A stretch of DNA of 64,000 nucleotides from Sabellastarte sp. h YS-2021 (taxonomy: Eukaryota > Annelida > Polychaeta > Sabellida > Sabellidae), in the NCBI GenBank assembly GCA_964017235.1, contig OZ024929.1:21263464-21327463 (forward strand), given 5' to 3'. Within the stretch, counting starts at the first letter, position 1, and each line of letters starts with the position of its first letter. Of this stretch, positions 15,001 through 23,857 are shown piece by piece. The position numbers and the translations under genes were made by a program. The notes beneath the pieces were generated by a model. The model worked only from the letters and a program-made list of their open reading frames with translations, did no database searches and was not told the DNA's origin.

Positions 15001-15151
15001 CAGATGATAAAGTCTGACATACATTGTTTCTTTGCTTAAACATTTGACTGGGTTTGTAAGTTTGAGTAGAGAAATTGGTTCAGAAGACATAACAATAAGA
15101 TGACCCACCTTTAAGGACGCACAGAAGTGTGGTGACAAGGGTTAACTTCAT
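1..15151 (-). CDS. MAM-mucin-MAM secreted/surface protein, multi-exon gene (3' end outside window)
   Basis: Gene-level entry; exons are listed separately. Coding order on the minus strand is 15151-15109, 10462-10301, 9812-9612, 9076-8336, 5550-5392, 5208-5002, 4242-4069, 767-735 and probably 27-1. These join in frame to about 573 residues before the last partial exon. Residues 1-18 are a signal peptide (MKLTLVTTLLCVLKVVHSA). Residues ~19-185 are MAM domain 1, ~186-382 a Ser/Thr-rich mucin-like linker, ~388-548 MAM domain 2, then a Thr-rich tail. MAM hallmarks seen: CDFD and CEFAPDDLCG starts, FNW/FDW, TGP.EDHT and TGP.VDHT, VTFWYHMYGQHIG and MSFWYHMFGQHVG, and GDIAIDDV / GDIALDDL before the final Cys. 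MAM domains are extracellular adhesion or oligomerisation modules. All introns are phase 1, as in shuffled extracellular modules. No transmembrane segment is seen, so secreted versus membrane-anchored is undecided. Ligand and process are unknown. Confidence 0.85.
28..734. other. Intron, no recognised feature
   Basis: Noncoding sequence between the last two exons of the MAM gene. A run of AACCC/AAAACCCC-type motifs lies at about 325-425. Nothing else is identified. Confidence 0.5.
735..767 (-). CDS. MAM gene exon: Thr-rich linker
   Basis: A 33-nt exon with acceptor TTTCCAG (770-768) and donor GTATGT. It encodes APTTTEETTES in phase 1 and continues the Thr/Pro-rich linker that begins at the end of the preceding exon. 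It is a short symmetrical mucin-type exon. Confidence 0.75.
768..3075. other. Large intron of the MAM gene
   Basis: AT-rich noncoding sequence with no exon found. The only distinctive structure is the G-run at 2331-2353. Short ORFs here lack splice sites and domain similarity. Confidence 0.5.
2331..2353 (+). repeat. Poly-G tract
   Basis: Five G, one A, then 17 G. A homopolymer of this length is unstable, could form a G-quadruplex and is prone to assembly length error. Confidence 0.85.
3076..3534. mobile_element. MITE with TIRs (GGTATTCACTAAC family)
   Basis: Ends are inverted repeats beginning CTGGGGYGGTATTCACTAAC, about 28 bp with 3 mismatches. The interior is full of GATCAGATCAA/TTGATCTGATC motifs, so the whole element can fold on itself. 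It is noncoding, so it would need a transposase in trans. It lies in the intron 5' of exon 735-767 on the minus strand. Confidence 0.75.
3671..3940 (-). mobile_element. 5S rRNA-derived SINE, copy A
   Basis: Read on the minus strand, 3812-3744 resembles the internal promoter part of 5S rRNA: a GAAGTGAAGCAGCAAAGGG-type box A region, then TAGTACTGGATGGGTAACC matching the conserved 5S box C. The flanks match the copies at 29861 and 41529. It is a retroposed repeat, not a functional 5S gene. Confidence 0.7.
4069..4242 (-). CDS. MAM gene exon: C-terminal part of MAM domain 2
   Basis: A 174-nt exon, phase 1 at both ends; acceptor TTTTTCAG, donor GTATGT. It encodes DQWYPGHVTI, FIAIQGGD, GDIALDDLLVRTGPC, the classic MAM C-terminus, then TTTQPTTP of the linker. 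Confidence 0.9.
5002..5208 (-). CDS. MAM gene exon: middle of MAM domain 2
   Basis: A 207-nt exon, phase 1 at both ends; acceptor ATTTTCCAG, donor GTAAGG. It encodes GYYLYAEASN and CMSFWYHMFGQHVGTLKV, the conserved central strands of MAM. It is followed in frame by DQW of the next exon. Confidence 0.9.
5392..5550 (-). CDS. MAM gene exon: N-terminal part of MAM domain 2
   Basis: A 159-nt exon, phase 1 at both ends; acceptor CATCAG, donor GTGAGT. It encodes SNEVFRCEFAPDDLCGLVQ, DDFDWELHSG and PTGPRVDHTTG, the typical MAM start with its paired cysteines. The ORFs in the two other minus-strand frames here are shadows. Confidence 0.9.
6330..6500 (+). mobile_element. Degenerate tRNA-derived SINE (SINE-B)
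   Basis: The stretch with GGACCTGTCCCAATATGA and GGATGTAAAACTCCCAA matches the tail of the better-preserved copies at 25581 and 48325. The tRNA-like head is eroded. Confidence 0.5.
7273..7672. mobile_element. Probable MITE rich in TTCTTAAGAA motifs
   Basis: Left end CCCTGTTCACTAACATTC pairs imperfectly with the right end (GAATGCTAGTCAATATGGGC). The interior is a series of TTCTTAGAAA/TTTCTGAGAA inverted motifs. It resembles the elements at 3076, 13797 and 31492 in design but is more decayed. Confidence 0.5.
8336..9076 (-). CDS. MAM gene exon: end of MAM domain 1 plus mucin-like linker
   Basis: A 741-nt exon, phase 1; acceptor TTTTACAG, donor GTAAAC. The first ~49 residues finish MAM 1 (INAWQEDSITVTGATQKVRF, GDIAIDDVIIENKAC). 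About 195 residues of Ser/Thr/Pro-rich sequence follow, with Thr runs (STTTTTTPPSTSTS) and several N-x-S/T sites, expected to be heavily O-glycosylated and extended. The long ORFs on both strands here are shadows of this low-complexity exon. Confidence 0.9.
9612..9812 (-). CDS. MAM gene exon: middle of MAM domain 1
   Basis: A 201-nt exon, phase 1; acceptor CGCCCAG, donor GTAAGT. It encodes GYYMYIEASDHSVGEYADL and YCVTFWYHMYGQHIGSLAV, parallel to the exon at 5208-5002, so the two MAM domains share exon structure. Confidence 0.9.
9925..10308 (-). repeat. 30-bp minisatellite spanning an intron and its splice donor
   Basis: On the minus strand, units of 29-31 bp follow one another from the end of exon 10462-10301, each beginning AGGTCAAG or a variant. 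About seven clear units run to about 10090, a degenerate stretch follows, and further units lie near 9990-9925. The first unit contains the real donor (GGTCAAG|GTTAGT). A later unit has AGGTCAAGGTGAGTGAG, a better donor match. Confidence 0.75.
10301..10462 (-). CDS. MAM gene exon: N-terminal part of MAM domain 1
   Basis: A 162-nt exon, phase 1; acceptor TTTTGCAG, donor GTTAGT. It encodes VHSATIWGCDFDMN, CGMSQSTQDAFNWRPHQF and NTGPLEDHTSGQ. It joins the signal exon so that VVHSA forms the signal-peptidase region and MAM 1 begins at once. Confidence 0.88.
10496..10724. repeat. Tandem repeat of four ~55-70-bp units
   Basis: Four imperfect units, each with CTCTATGGCTTATATG, TTTCTGAGTATAA and TATTAAATGCTCACT. 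They lie in the intron between the signal exon and the first MAM exon. The ORFs across them are artefacts of the repeat. Confidence 0.85.
11235..11545 (+). repeat. Degenerate interspersed repeat with GCAAACCTCCGCCAAGGC-type core
   Basis: It begins GGGAGCACAAACCTCCGCCAAGGC and continues through TTCCCAAAATTTAGTCACTTC to a tail ending AACACAAACAAAGACAACC. The core recurs at 14800, 18925, 24081 and 43925 in either orientation, suggesting an old dispersed family. Confidence 0.5.
11557..11781. mobile_element. Mariner-type MITE, 225 bp
   Basis: Perfect 24-bp terminal inverted repeats (GAGTAAGAAATCTAAAATTC then GCCA) are flanked on both sides by TA, the Tc1/mariner target duplication. A second inner copy of the TIR core lies at each end. 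There is no coding capacity. Confidence 0.85.
12104..12175 (-). mobile_element. Fragment of the 5S-derived SINE family
   Basis: AAACAAGGCC followed by a TCTACxxxCACGAGxTGCAAAGGCATC-like stretch matches the tail region of the copies at 3671 and 29861. The 5S-like promoter part is missing. Confidence 0.4.
13797..14437. mobile_element. TIR element GGCCGATTT...AAATCGGCC
   Basis: A 641-bp element with inverted ends GGCCGATTTmACwAA, bounded by CCGG on each side. The interior is dense in CTTAAGTC/GACTTAAG motifs and has a direct duplication of ~60 bp at 14205-14325. It shares internal sequence (CCACAGTGGTTTTCTGTGTC; GCCATTTCAAATTTTGAAG) with the elements at 25014 and 42619, so they are one family with no coding region. 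Confidence 0.85.
14776..14830 (-). repeat. Dispersed core repeat fragment
   Basis: It contains CCCTTGGCAGAGGTTTGCGC, the reverse of the core at 11245. The 65-residue ORF over it (14776-14973) is explained by this repeat and is not called as a gene. Confidence 0.4.
15109..15151 (-). CDS. MAM gene first coding exon: signal peptide
   Basis: ATG at 15151 opens MKLTLVTTLLCVLK, then donor AAAG|GTGGGT in phase 1. Joined to the next exon it gives a basic start, a hydrophobic core and a VVHSA cleavage region. An acceptor-like TTTACAG ends at 15163, so an upstream 5'UTR exon is possible. The ATG is chosen because it is the only one that yields this signal sequence. Confidence 0.8.
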
Positions 15152-15163
15152 CTTTGAAATATC

Positions 15164-18100
15164 TGTAAATATAATGAACTGCATGATGTAAATACATCTA
15201 TATTCATAAAATGAAACTATCTCAATTTGCAAAGGACATTATGCTTTTACGTTTGGACTTTACAAAGATAGACTTGTGGAAGTAGCCCACTTATTTCTAG
15301 TAAAAACACATACACTAGAATAACTTGAATTAGTGAGCTTTTAGATTTTTTTTTACTTTAAAGAGGGAAAGTGAATAAGATTTGCGTAAAATAGATCTTT
15401 GACACCCCACAACCCCTGTTTCTTTATTTGGAATTTTCCAAAATAACGTAGTATACGTTTTGTAAACACAGGATTACTTTACGTATGTTTAATATTGTAA
15501 ATAAAATCTTACTTATCTATCTATATATTGGGCAAACCCAAGACATGGAACATTGACTTAACTGATGGCAAACTAGAACCATGTCAGTTTCCTTCCTAGA
15601 AACAGCATTCTCAGCAATACAGTAATTGTGTAACTTGTGTTGGGGAAATCTGTATTGGTAGCATTAAAAATTTACACGAATACTGCAATATTTCAGCTCG
15701 AAATATGGTACCATTTTAGCAGAGAAATCAATAATTGTGCAGCCATGTCTTTCATTGATTTCTTTAGCCACCTATATCCCATTCTTCCACTTTTCATTAA
15801 TTAACAACATACTAAAAAACCCTGTCACCAAATGGCGAAATAATCAAATAAATGCTCATTGATTTCCCACATCCGTGTAGTTCCACGGAGATACTGTACA
15901 CTACCCCACAAAAATTACTGACCTCTTCTATCATGTTTAATTGTGGCATTACTTCCCAACCGATACTAATAATTCTTAAATGAGCTTGTGAATTGACGTG
16001 GATATCTTTTGATTAATACATTCACCAGTAGATATAAAGTATATACACTTTACCCACAGAAACAGGCTAATTAAAATTAAAATTTTAGAGGAATTTGTAT
16101 AATTGGAGATAATTTAATTTACACACGAAATTTACACCCCAAAACATAGCACAACAAAGAATTAATGTCTATTGGCAGTGCGTTGTGGGTCGTGATTTGT
16201 AGAGTGGTAGAGATGAACCACTGTGTTTACCCAAGCAAAACAACACAAGAGCTATGAATTTATTCTGTCTCGGGCAAATAAAACAGTGTCAGATCTTCGT
16301 ATTTTATCAGTAGGTAAATAACCCTTGGTTTTTTGTTTAATGCACAGTTTTAATATCTCAGTTGAAGGTTTATAATCCCTCACTTTTGGTCTACCCCCCC
16401 CCCCCCCCCCCCCCCCTCCAACACACAGAAAAATCAAAGATTTGTGACTCATCTTTGTTTAATGAAGCAATTTTAAAACTCGTCAGAATGACTGATCAAA
16501 TCAACAGTTTGCTCATACAGTTTTTAATTTATCACCATGTACGTAATTCTTGTTTCATTTAAAGCTCTAGAAACTTTTAATTTTTTTTCTGGGATTTTTT
16601 CACTATGCTTGAATATTATTGAAATCAAATTATGATACTTCAATTTTAAATACTGAAAATCTTGTATTTCTCGCTTTCAATAAGATTTTTATATTTTTTA
16701 TTGTTAAAGGGACACACATGTTACTCTGAATTGGAAAGGAATAATGTCTAATTTATACACGAAAATATGAAGTATCTGCCATCCTGGTGGGGATAAATTC
16801 CACAAATTTACAAATATCTACTAATGTTATATTAGTATATTGCATAAATAAAAAGACAATTGAAGCAGTTAATTTATACCAAAATTGTAATTAAGATGGA
16901 AATATTGTCAACCATCAGCAAGACACAGTTTAAAAGACTAGAACAAACCCTTCTACTCACCTCTTAAATAAAAATATATGATTCTTTCTTCACAAGCGAT
17001 GTCTAAATTGCAGAATTTACATATATCCAAAGCTTTTTGTATCCTGTCCACTTTAAAGAAATAGTAAAATATACATAAAAATAACCACAATACAAAATTG
17101 TAGGTAGTTTTCTGCTCTCAAAGTGTATAGTTTGAATTAAACAGCTTTCCCAATCAAATACACGTGTTTCCCAGCTTTTATTGTAGCAAATGTGATGAGA
17201 AGCGGCGAAAATTCAATGGAGCGAATCCAATATTGAATATCGAATTAGAACATATGGCGTTCTTAACATCTATTCACAAATGAGGGGGGCGGTTTGTTCT
17301 TAGAAACTAAACTCTCTTTTTCTTTTCTATTTCCCTATCAGCAAATTCCCTCATAATATTGATCCTTCACAGCATAAATGCATGAAAAATTTACAAAGTT
17401 TGGTTTCCAAGCAATGCAATTAATATTACTAGAAGTGCGTCTGTAAAGTTACTGGTTAATTCTGTCTGTAGAATAATATTTCCAGTCTCACAACTTATGG
17501 CGGGATAACATACAATTGTCGTCTGCCTATCATAGATTTTAGCATGAGTTTTCTGACAGCCTAATGAGAGATTGGGATTATTATATAGGAGACTATATGA
17601 CTCATCAATTGAGGATTAACTACTTTATGAAGTCATATATTTGCGCGAAGATGATTTCAAATCACGGAATGCAGATTTGATTATTCATCATGCACTCATG
17701 TGGAACGATCAACAAATAAATGGTGCCTTCCGCCGCTTAGAACAAAAAGGATCACGCTTTTATGACATGGCGTGAAAATCTGTGATATTGTGTTGAAGTG
17801 GTGTATAAAACATAAAATGTAGCATTGAAACCAAGGAGTTTTATGAGCAGTGTTACAGAAGGAATTTTATAGGATTAAGTCAAATAAGGACATCTGTTTT
17901 AATGACTTAGTAATAAAAGAAAAGTAAATTATTCAATACACCCAAGAATATAAACATTGTTGTCATTTTATTCCATAAAGACATTATGCTTATTTAATGG
18001 GAGGTTATTTTGGATTATGTAGGTAGTTTTCTTTATGTCTTGTTTAGTATTTAACCTTGCAAATATTATGGATGATTAAAGCACAGTTTTACTTTCTTTG

Positions 18101-18386
18101 TACATAAATATAACCCCCAACCTTGTCCAGATAATTAAATGATACAATTCGTTTGGCACTGTTCATTACTATGAGATTTGCTAGTTTTTTCAAAGAATTG
18201 TTGAGCTGATATTTCTAATGTAATGACTCCAAATCTTGTGATTTATTGAAGTAATTAAGTTGTTTATTCTTACAAGGAATAATTTTATATTTTAATGGAT
18301 TAAATATTAAGCTTATTATTTTTTTGTTTCAGCACTAACCTTTTAAACGACAGTTCAAACCGTTCCTAAAACACTTTGCCTTTTGA
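15164..18386. other. Upstream region of the MAM gene
   Basis: AT-rich intergenic sequence expected to hold the MAM-gene promoter and perhaps a 5'UTR exon. I could not place a transcription start. The poly-C run at 16394 is the only conspicuous element. Confidence 0.35.
16394..16416 (+). repeat. Poly-C tract (23 C)
   Basis: A homopolymer. It produces Gly-rich and Pro-rich false ORFs on the two strands. Confidence 0.9.
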
Positions 18387-18625
18387 TTTATTTATTTATT
18401 TATTTGGGGTTTTACGTCGCTTTCAACACTGTACAGGTCATATCACGACGGGTAGTTGGAAGGGCAGAGGAAACCAGTACATACAGTTCATCAGGGTTTT
18501 GTACTGCAAAGTGCTGACCATCGGCAAGCAACTACCAGCTTTCCCACTTGAGGCCATGCTGAGAACCGAACCCTGGCCTCAGAGGTGGGAGGCGAGAGTG
18601 TTACCACTCTACCACCGTGGCCCCT
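18387..18625 (-). mobile_element. tRNA-derived SINE (SINE-A), copy 1
   Basis: Read on the minus strand it begins GGGGCCACGGTGGTAGAGTG, has box A TGGTAGAGTGGTAACAC and a B-box-like GGTTCGGTTCTC, then a tRNA-unrelated body and an AAATAAATAAATAAAT tail. Near-identical copies lie at 27673, 49228 and 55309, and a short form at 57611. The 88-residue ORF over it is spurious. Confidence 0.85.
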
Positions 18626-18689
18626 CTTTGGCTTTTGAATAATTAAGGATAATAAGGTAAAGCCATTTTACAAACTAAGATGACTGATT

Positions 18690-18960
18690 TCCCATACTCC
18701 CCAACTTTTTTGTGGGAAGTTATGTTTGTGGATGCATTTGTCTGTCTTTCTGTTTATGTGCAAGATCTTCCGTCAAATTTTATGCGAGTGGGGCAGTGAT
18801 TGAATTAATTTTGGGGAAAAACCAGATTGCTAGATAAAAGAAAAAAATCACGAATTTTTAACAGTTCCATTTTCTTCAGTGAGTATTGGGGACAAATTTA
18901 TATCGATCACTTGACTACCTTGAGGGAGGTATGCTCTCTATTAGTGTCTTCTTGTTCTTA
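18690..18960 (+). repeat. Degenerate interspersed repeat
   Basis: It runs from CCCCAACTTTTTTGTGGGAAG to CCTTGAGGGAGGTATGCTCT. The last stretch is another form of the core seen at 11245 and 43925. Confidence 0.45.
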
Positions 18961-19020
18961 GAATATTTTTATTGTTCAAATAACTTTCCATAAAAATTGG
19001 GTTTATCTGAGAAAATATTA

Positions 19021-19254
19021 CACCGGTGGTCACTGAGATAAACGGCCATACAGATAAACAGCCTTCATAATTATTCTAATCTAAGTGGTCTAAAGATTAA
19101 AACAACACAAACTAAATAGCAAATGGCATGATTAACTTAGTTTCAGTTTATTTTCTCATTCAGTTTGTGCGATTTTGTTGTTTACACCAATTAAATTTGA
19201 ATTATTCAGAAGACCATTTATCTTTACGACCGTTTATCGCAGTGACCACTGGTG
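19021..19254. mobile_element. Mariner-type MITE, 234 bp
   Basis: Inverted ends start CACCRGTGGTCACTGMGATA and remain similar for ~43 bp. TA flanks both sides (19019-19020, 19255-19256). It is noncoding. Confidence 0.85.
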
Positions 19255-20419
19255 TAGATAGAATAGATACATTTTAAAAGAACAAGAATTGATTTTCTTT
19301 CAATATTTGGCTTAAAGTTAATGTTCAATAAATGACATTTTGTGCTCAGTAACTATAAGTATATATATATGCCACTTACAACATTGGATGTGTGACATAT
19401 TTTTTTCCTACCTTCTCATTTGTGTTTGATTGTTTGCACATGTTTGAGTTCGATTGCAACGACCAATGGTCCAATTTGTGACAACAATTTTTTTAATCTG
19501 ACATTTTTTGTGTAATTTTCCTTCTTTGATTTTCACCAGACAAATTGATTCATTTTTTTTTCAATAAACATATTGTTTTATTGAGATAAAGAGCAGATAA
19601 TTTATTTTATAAAGTGATATTGGTGAAAATAAAAATAAAGTTGGTCCTAATTAATCAACAGTTATCATTTCAAGAATATCTTTAGACTAAGATTCGAACA
19701 GACAGCCTGAGTCTATATACATTTAGTATAGGGGTTAAGACATTTGATGGCCGATTTACGATTTCTGTCAAGCGATGTTTTTGTCAACACCATTCAATAT
19801 TCTACAAAACTACATTGCGATTTTACCTGGCATTCAACTTTTTCCTTCCTGGAAGAGAAAAAAATTGCTGTCGCAAATTGGACATTTGGTGTTGCTATTT
19901 GGAGACCGATACATGTAAACAAACACAATGGAGATGTTCCACTGGAGCCTTTTCCCTATGATTGACTCTAAGACTCCAGGGTCAGTTGCAAAAGTCGGGA
20001 GTCGGGGACCAAAATGCAGAAAAAAAGCACACAAAAATGTTTGGTCTGTTTCATCTCGGTAACATCCCGGATTCTCTGGATCCACCTCTGGACCTGACTT
20101 TGGGTCGAGATGATTTTTTTCTCTAACAAGAAACTACTGCGACAATCTGCAAACCCCTAACAGTCAAGCTGTACCAAGCCCTGAAAAGCTGTACTGACAA
20201 ACAGACAGGACTGGAGCATTTTACTAACCAACCCCAACTGGACTGATTAATTCCTGGAGTCGGGATCGAGAGTCAGGATCAAACCAAAACTGTATAAACC
20301 CATCTGACTGTCATAGATTTGTCACTGCAAAGATGCCAGCTACACATCAGAGAGACTTTTTGCAGAAGCTTAGGATACTTTTCTTTTTATTGAATATAAT
20401 ATTTTGATCTTCCTGCAGA

Positions 20420-20710
20420 CAGAAAAGGACACATCTAAACCCAGAACCAGCACCTGCCCTACAACCATCACCACAGCCACAGCCAGCATCAAGGAGAAGC
20501 AGAAAGCCACCAAAAACCGCTGAGTCATGGCCTGGATATTCCAAGACAAGAAAAAGGATGCTACATGAACCTCCACACCAGGGCAGGGCACCAACCCCAG
20601 CAAAAGATGTAGCAGCCCTACAAAATGAACAGGTGGTGTATGTGCCAAATGACAACTACAGGATTCCTTTGAGGGAGGCCAAACATCAGCAAGAACTACT
20701 GAAAGACTAA
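20420..20710 (+). CDS. Unrecognised basic, Pro/Gln-rich reading frame
   Basis: An acceptor-like TTGATCTTCCTGCAG ends at 20418. A frame of about 96 codons then stays open to TAA at 20708, with no internal ATG start near its beginning. It starts QKRTHLNPEPAPALQP, continues with SRRSRKPPK and ends YRIPLREAKHQQELLKD. It looks like the last exon of a spliced gene, perhaps of the surrounding element. I do not recognise a family. The minus-strand ORFs over the same bases are probably shadows. Confidence 0.35.
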   Translation, partial: QKRTHLNPEPAPALQPSPQPQPASRRSRKPPKTAESWPGYSKTRKRMLHEPPHQGRAPTPAKDVAALQNEQVVYVPNDNYRIPLREAKHQQELLKD

Positions 20711-21486
20711 TTCAATCATGTGGGGGCATTGCTTGGACAGGAGGGCAGGATTTGAGATGTGTCAACCAAATACCCTGGGGGCAAAAGAAGCTGGCATCTA
20801 TCAGTACTTTTCAGGACTACCCAATTATTCCGAGAATTTTTATTTAAGTTGGTATTCCTCAAATTTCCAACAGATGTCCAAACAAAATCCAATCCATTTC
20901 CAACAAGTGCCCTGTTGAAAAACCTCAACCAAAGTTATGTAAAAATATCCCCCATTAAAAGTCAATATTTATAACCCTTTAAAGCAAAAACTTTTTTTAA
21001 AAAAAAATTTCCTGCAATATGCAAGATATTTTCAATTTCTAAATCAGCAAAATCTTTGGGGAAACTCAAAAGTCTCTCAAGGGTCAAAAGTCAAATGGTC
21101 AGATCCAAAGGTCAAAATACTTCACCCAAATATCAAAGCTTGTTAAAGTCCAAGTTTTTTCATTTTATTTTTTGGCAATTTTTAATTTTTCTGTGGGCCA
21201 AAGTTTCATTGTCTTTACTTCCCTGTTTTGGGTCAAAAGTTTTTACCTAAGTTTTTAATCCAAAAACTTATTGTTTTTCCGAAGTTGTAAATACAATTTT
21301 TTTTCCCAAGTTTAAAGTCCATTTTGGAAAAAATTAAAGTTTTTATAACTTTAAACTTTTCTTCACTCACACTTTTATTCATTCATTTATTTTGTTTTTT
21401 TTTTGTGTGTGTGTGTTTGGGGCCAAAGTGTTTTATGTGGGGTGGTGTAATATGTTTTGTTTTGTGAGTTTTCCTGAAAAGAACCT
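20711..21486. other. T-rich noncoding stretch
   Basis: Low-complexity sequence with repeated GGTCAAAAGT-like motifs around 21080-21240 and a T-rich, TG-rich tail to 21420. No gene is seen. Confidence 0.4.
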
Positions 21487-23040
21487 TTAAATGTGTGACA
21501 GCAGTGGTCCTGAAAAGTACTGATTGGAGACGTGCAGTGGTTCTACTGCTGCTGTTTGGCATCGATTGACTGCAGAGGGGGCTGGGGGCTGGGGGTTGTT
21601 GTTGCTGCGTGGTGGTGTTTGGAGTAGAGGCGGCTTGTGGTTGTAGGTCAGGTGGTGAAAACGACTGTGGTGTGTTGATCTGTTGGTAGTTCCGTACTGA
21701 GTGTAGATTCTTAAAGAAGCCTGTGAATCCATATATACTGTGTTAACTTTCTTTGTCTATGGCAGAGGCAGCTAACAGTGGGTTGAACTGCTTTTTGGGG
21801 GTTAATGTGAAGGTAAGTGGTCATCAACTACTAGGAAGGAAGTCGGCTGCCCTCTGGGTTGCTGCTGCTGTCCTTTGGTTACCACTCGGTTCTGCTGTGT
21901 TGGTTGGATGACCTGGCTTGCTGGCATCTGAGTCTCTGGGATGGTTACGATGTATACCCTTGCAGCTGGTGTTGGTTGCTGTAGCTGTTGAAATGTCTGT
22001 GGCACAAATGTTGAAGTTGCAATTGAGCTCCTATAAAGTGTCTGTTGATGTGGTTGCTGGGGCTGATGGCTCCTTTCCACTGCCCTGCTTCGGATGCTGC
22101 TTAGAAGTTTCACAGCCTTGTTTCTGAATGTTTGAAAGACTTTATCATCTAAGCCCTCCATCTCCGACGCCAGATAGTTGCAGAAGGCTGTTTCTGTTGT
22201 CTCCTGTATTGGCCCGAAGAATGATAACAGCATGGTTCTCATCTGTGCAAACTGGTCCATGTCCTGCTGGTTGACCAAACAACGCACGGAAACTGCGCTT
22301 GGGGCTTGTATTGTGGTGTCTGATTCCATACTATCCATGTCAATCGAATCTCTGGAGATGTGTGCTGAAGCAGTGGATAAACTTGCTCCTCGGGCTAGGG
22401 ACTTGAACACTGATGATTTTCTGAGTCCCTTGTATCTAATGTGCGTCTTTAAGTTAACTTTATCCTGGATCCAGTTCTGCCTTTCTGTTATTTATTTTGG
22501 GGCCTGACCAGACTTGGATTGCATGAGCTTGCCATAGCATGTCCTTTGCAACTCAAATCAGCTCTTGCACACCTTGACAGACAGATTGCGACTGTTGGTG
22601 AACCTCTCCCAGATATACTCCTTCCTTGCTTTGTCGTTAAAATGTTCATCAGTCTTGTCGTACAACTCCTCGGGGTCCTTTATAAAGTCCACAAATGCCT
22701 CCTCATCTGAGTTTGTCAGGCAGATGTTGGTCATGTGTCCCTTCTTTAGTCTTGAGTGCAAATGAGATGTGCCCACCTCTCCTCCAGCCTCTCTATCCAT
22801 TTCTGTATCACTTCTGGCTGTCCTTGCACGTTTTTCGGCCACTCCCCCCTCTGCTGAATGTGTAGTTTCCTCCCTCCTGGCTTCCTCCCTCTGTTTCTGT
22901 GCCTCTTCCTCCCTTTCTCTTGCCTCCCTTTCCTCCCTCCTCTGCTGTACATCTGCCACCGTGTCCCCAAGCTCAAATTCTGGTGGGGTCTCTATGGGGA
23001 CTTCTATCTTCCTCACTCTACAGCCCTTCTTAGGACCCAT
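21487..23040 (-). pseudogene. MADF/BESS-type DNA-binding protein pseudogene
   Basis: One minus-strand frame runs from MGPKKGCRVRKIEV (ATG near 23040) to LLSHI with its stop at 21487, about 515 codons, but is interrupted by at least five in-frame stops: TGA at 22558-22560, one TAA downstream in the MADF region, and three between 21801 and 21740. Order: acidic/Arg-Glu coiled segment (RREEREAREREEEAQKQREE), MADF domain (FVDFIKDPEELYDKTDEHF ... EYIWERF ... LSVKVCKS), then a BESS-like segment (MRTMLLSFFGP ... FCNYLASEMEGLDDKVFQTF) and a Gln/Pro-rich tail. MADF proteins bind DNA and related Myb/SANT-type proteins accompany PIF/Harbinger transposases; no transposase is visible here. It is not expected to make a full-length product. 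Confidence 0.75.
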
Positions 23041-23857
23041 TTTTCTTTGTAAAAGCAGCATTTTGTAAAAAAACAAAATCCTAATCATATCCCAACTTGT
23101 ATCTCAACACTAAATCCTAGTTATTTTGTAAGAAACAAAATCCCTTCTTAAAACGCTGGCAGATGTAATCTGTCAGATGCCAGATTCCAAATGATGCAAT
23201 ACGCAAACCTTATATAGACAGAGATTTCATAATCGACAAGTCGTGGGTCGGTAAAATGAAGCTGCCTTGTCCTACACACTTTTAGGCTTGTCTGTTGTTG
23301 AACCACTTTGTCGGTTTCTGTTAATGGCTTGTCATGATGTTTTCCTGGCTTGTCTTGCCGATATGTTATAGACTCCACAGCTAAAGACTTGGGAGCTTCT
23401 CGTCTTGACAGGAAGTGTTCAAGTCAGGTCGGTTATGTTTATGACATGCTGGTTTGCTTTCAAGTACTTTTCAAGTCAGTTAGTGTGTACAGCCTGTCGG
23501 GAGATGGAGTCCTGATGCTTAACCACAACAGGCCAAGAAGTTCTTCTGGACAAGACAGTAACAGTACACGATAAGATGGAAACTGTGACCGACAAACCGT
23601 ACAGATCCATGACAGGACTGATTCCAGGTGAGGGGAGTCAAGGACCGGATACAGAGTCATGGAGGGTTAATGAAATATCAAATATGTTTGATATTTTGCC
23701 GATCCACTGTGACAAGCCGGGAAACTACCAACGATCCTAACTGACTCTGTAAACATTGCTCTGGACCCTAGAAAAAACCTAGTTACCAATAAGTCGGCTG
23801 CAGTGGAACACCCCCATAAATGAAAAGGCAGGAAAAAATCGCTGTCACAAATTGGAC

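Larger units (their letters stand above)
10725..15108. other. Large first coding intron of the MAM gene
   Basis: Noncoding. It carries a SINE-like repeat (11235), a mariner-type MITE (11557), a fragment of the 5S-derived SINE (about 12104) and a TIR element (13797). No further exon was recognised. Confidence 0.5.
19867..23857. mobile_element. Composite degenerate element with a MADF-type pseudogene
   Basis: The segment is bracketed by two direct copies of GCTGTCRCAAATTGGAC (19867-19883 and 23841-23857) with similar neighbouring sequence. Inside both ends is a GTTCCACTG / CAGTGGAAC motif in inverted orientation. The interior carries a broken minus-strand MADF/BESS gene and an unrelated plus-strand ORF. 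Exact ends and superfamily are not established. Confidence 0.4.

Noticed and set aside
16252..16562. Gly- and Pro-rich ORFs
   Set aside because: They are products of the 23-C homopolymer.
18376..18642. Similar ORFs of 60-120 residues at 18376, 27615, 49160 and 55318
   Set aside because: They are the same SINE read in reverse; the shared peptide reflects the repeat, not a gene family.
21918..23068. Plus-strand ORFs opposite the MADF pseudogene
   Set aside because: They are antisense shadows of its Gln/Glu/Arg-rich coding sequence.
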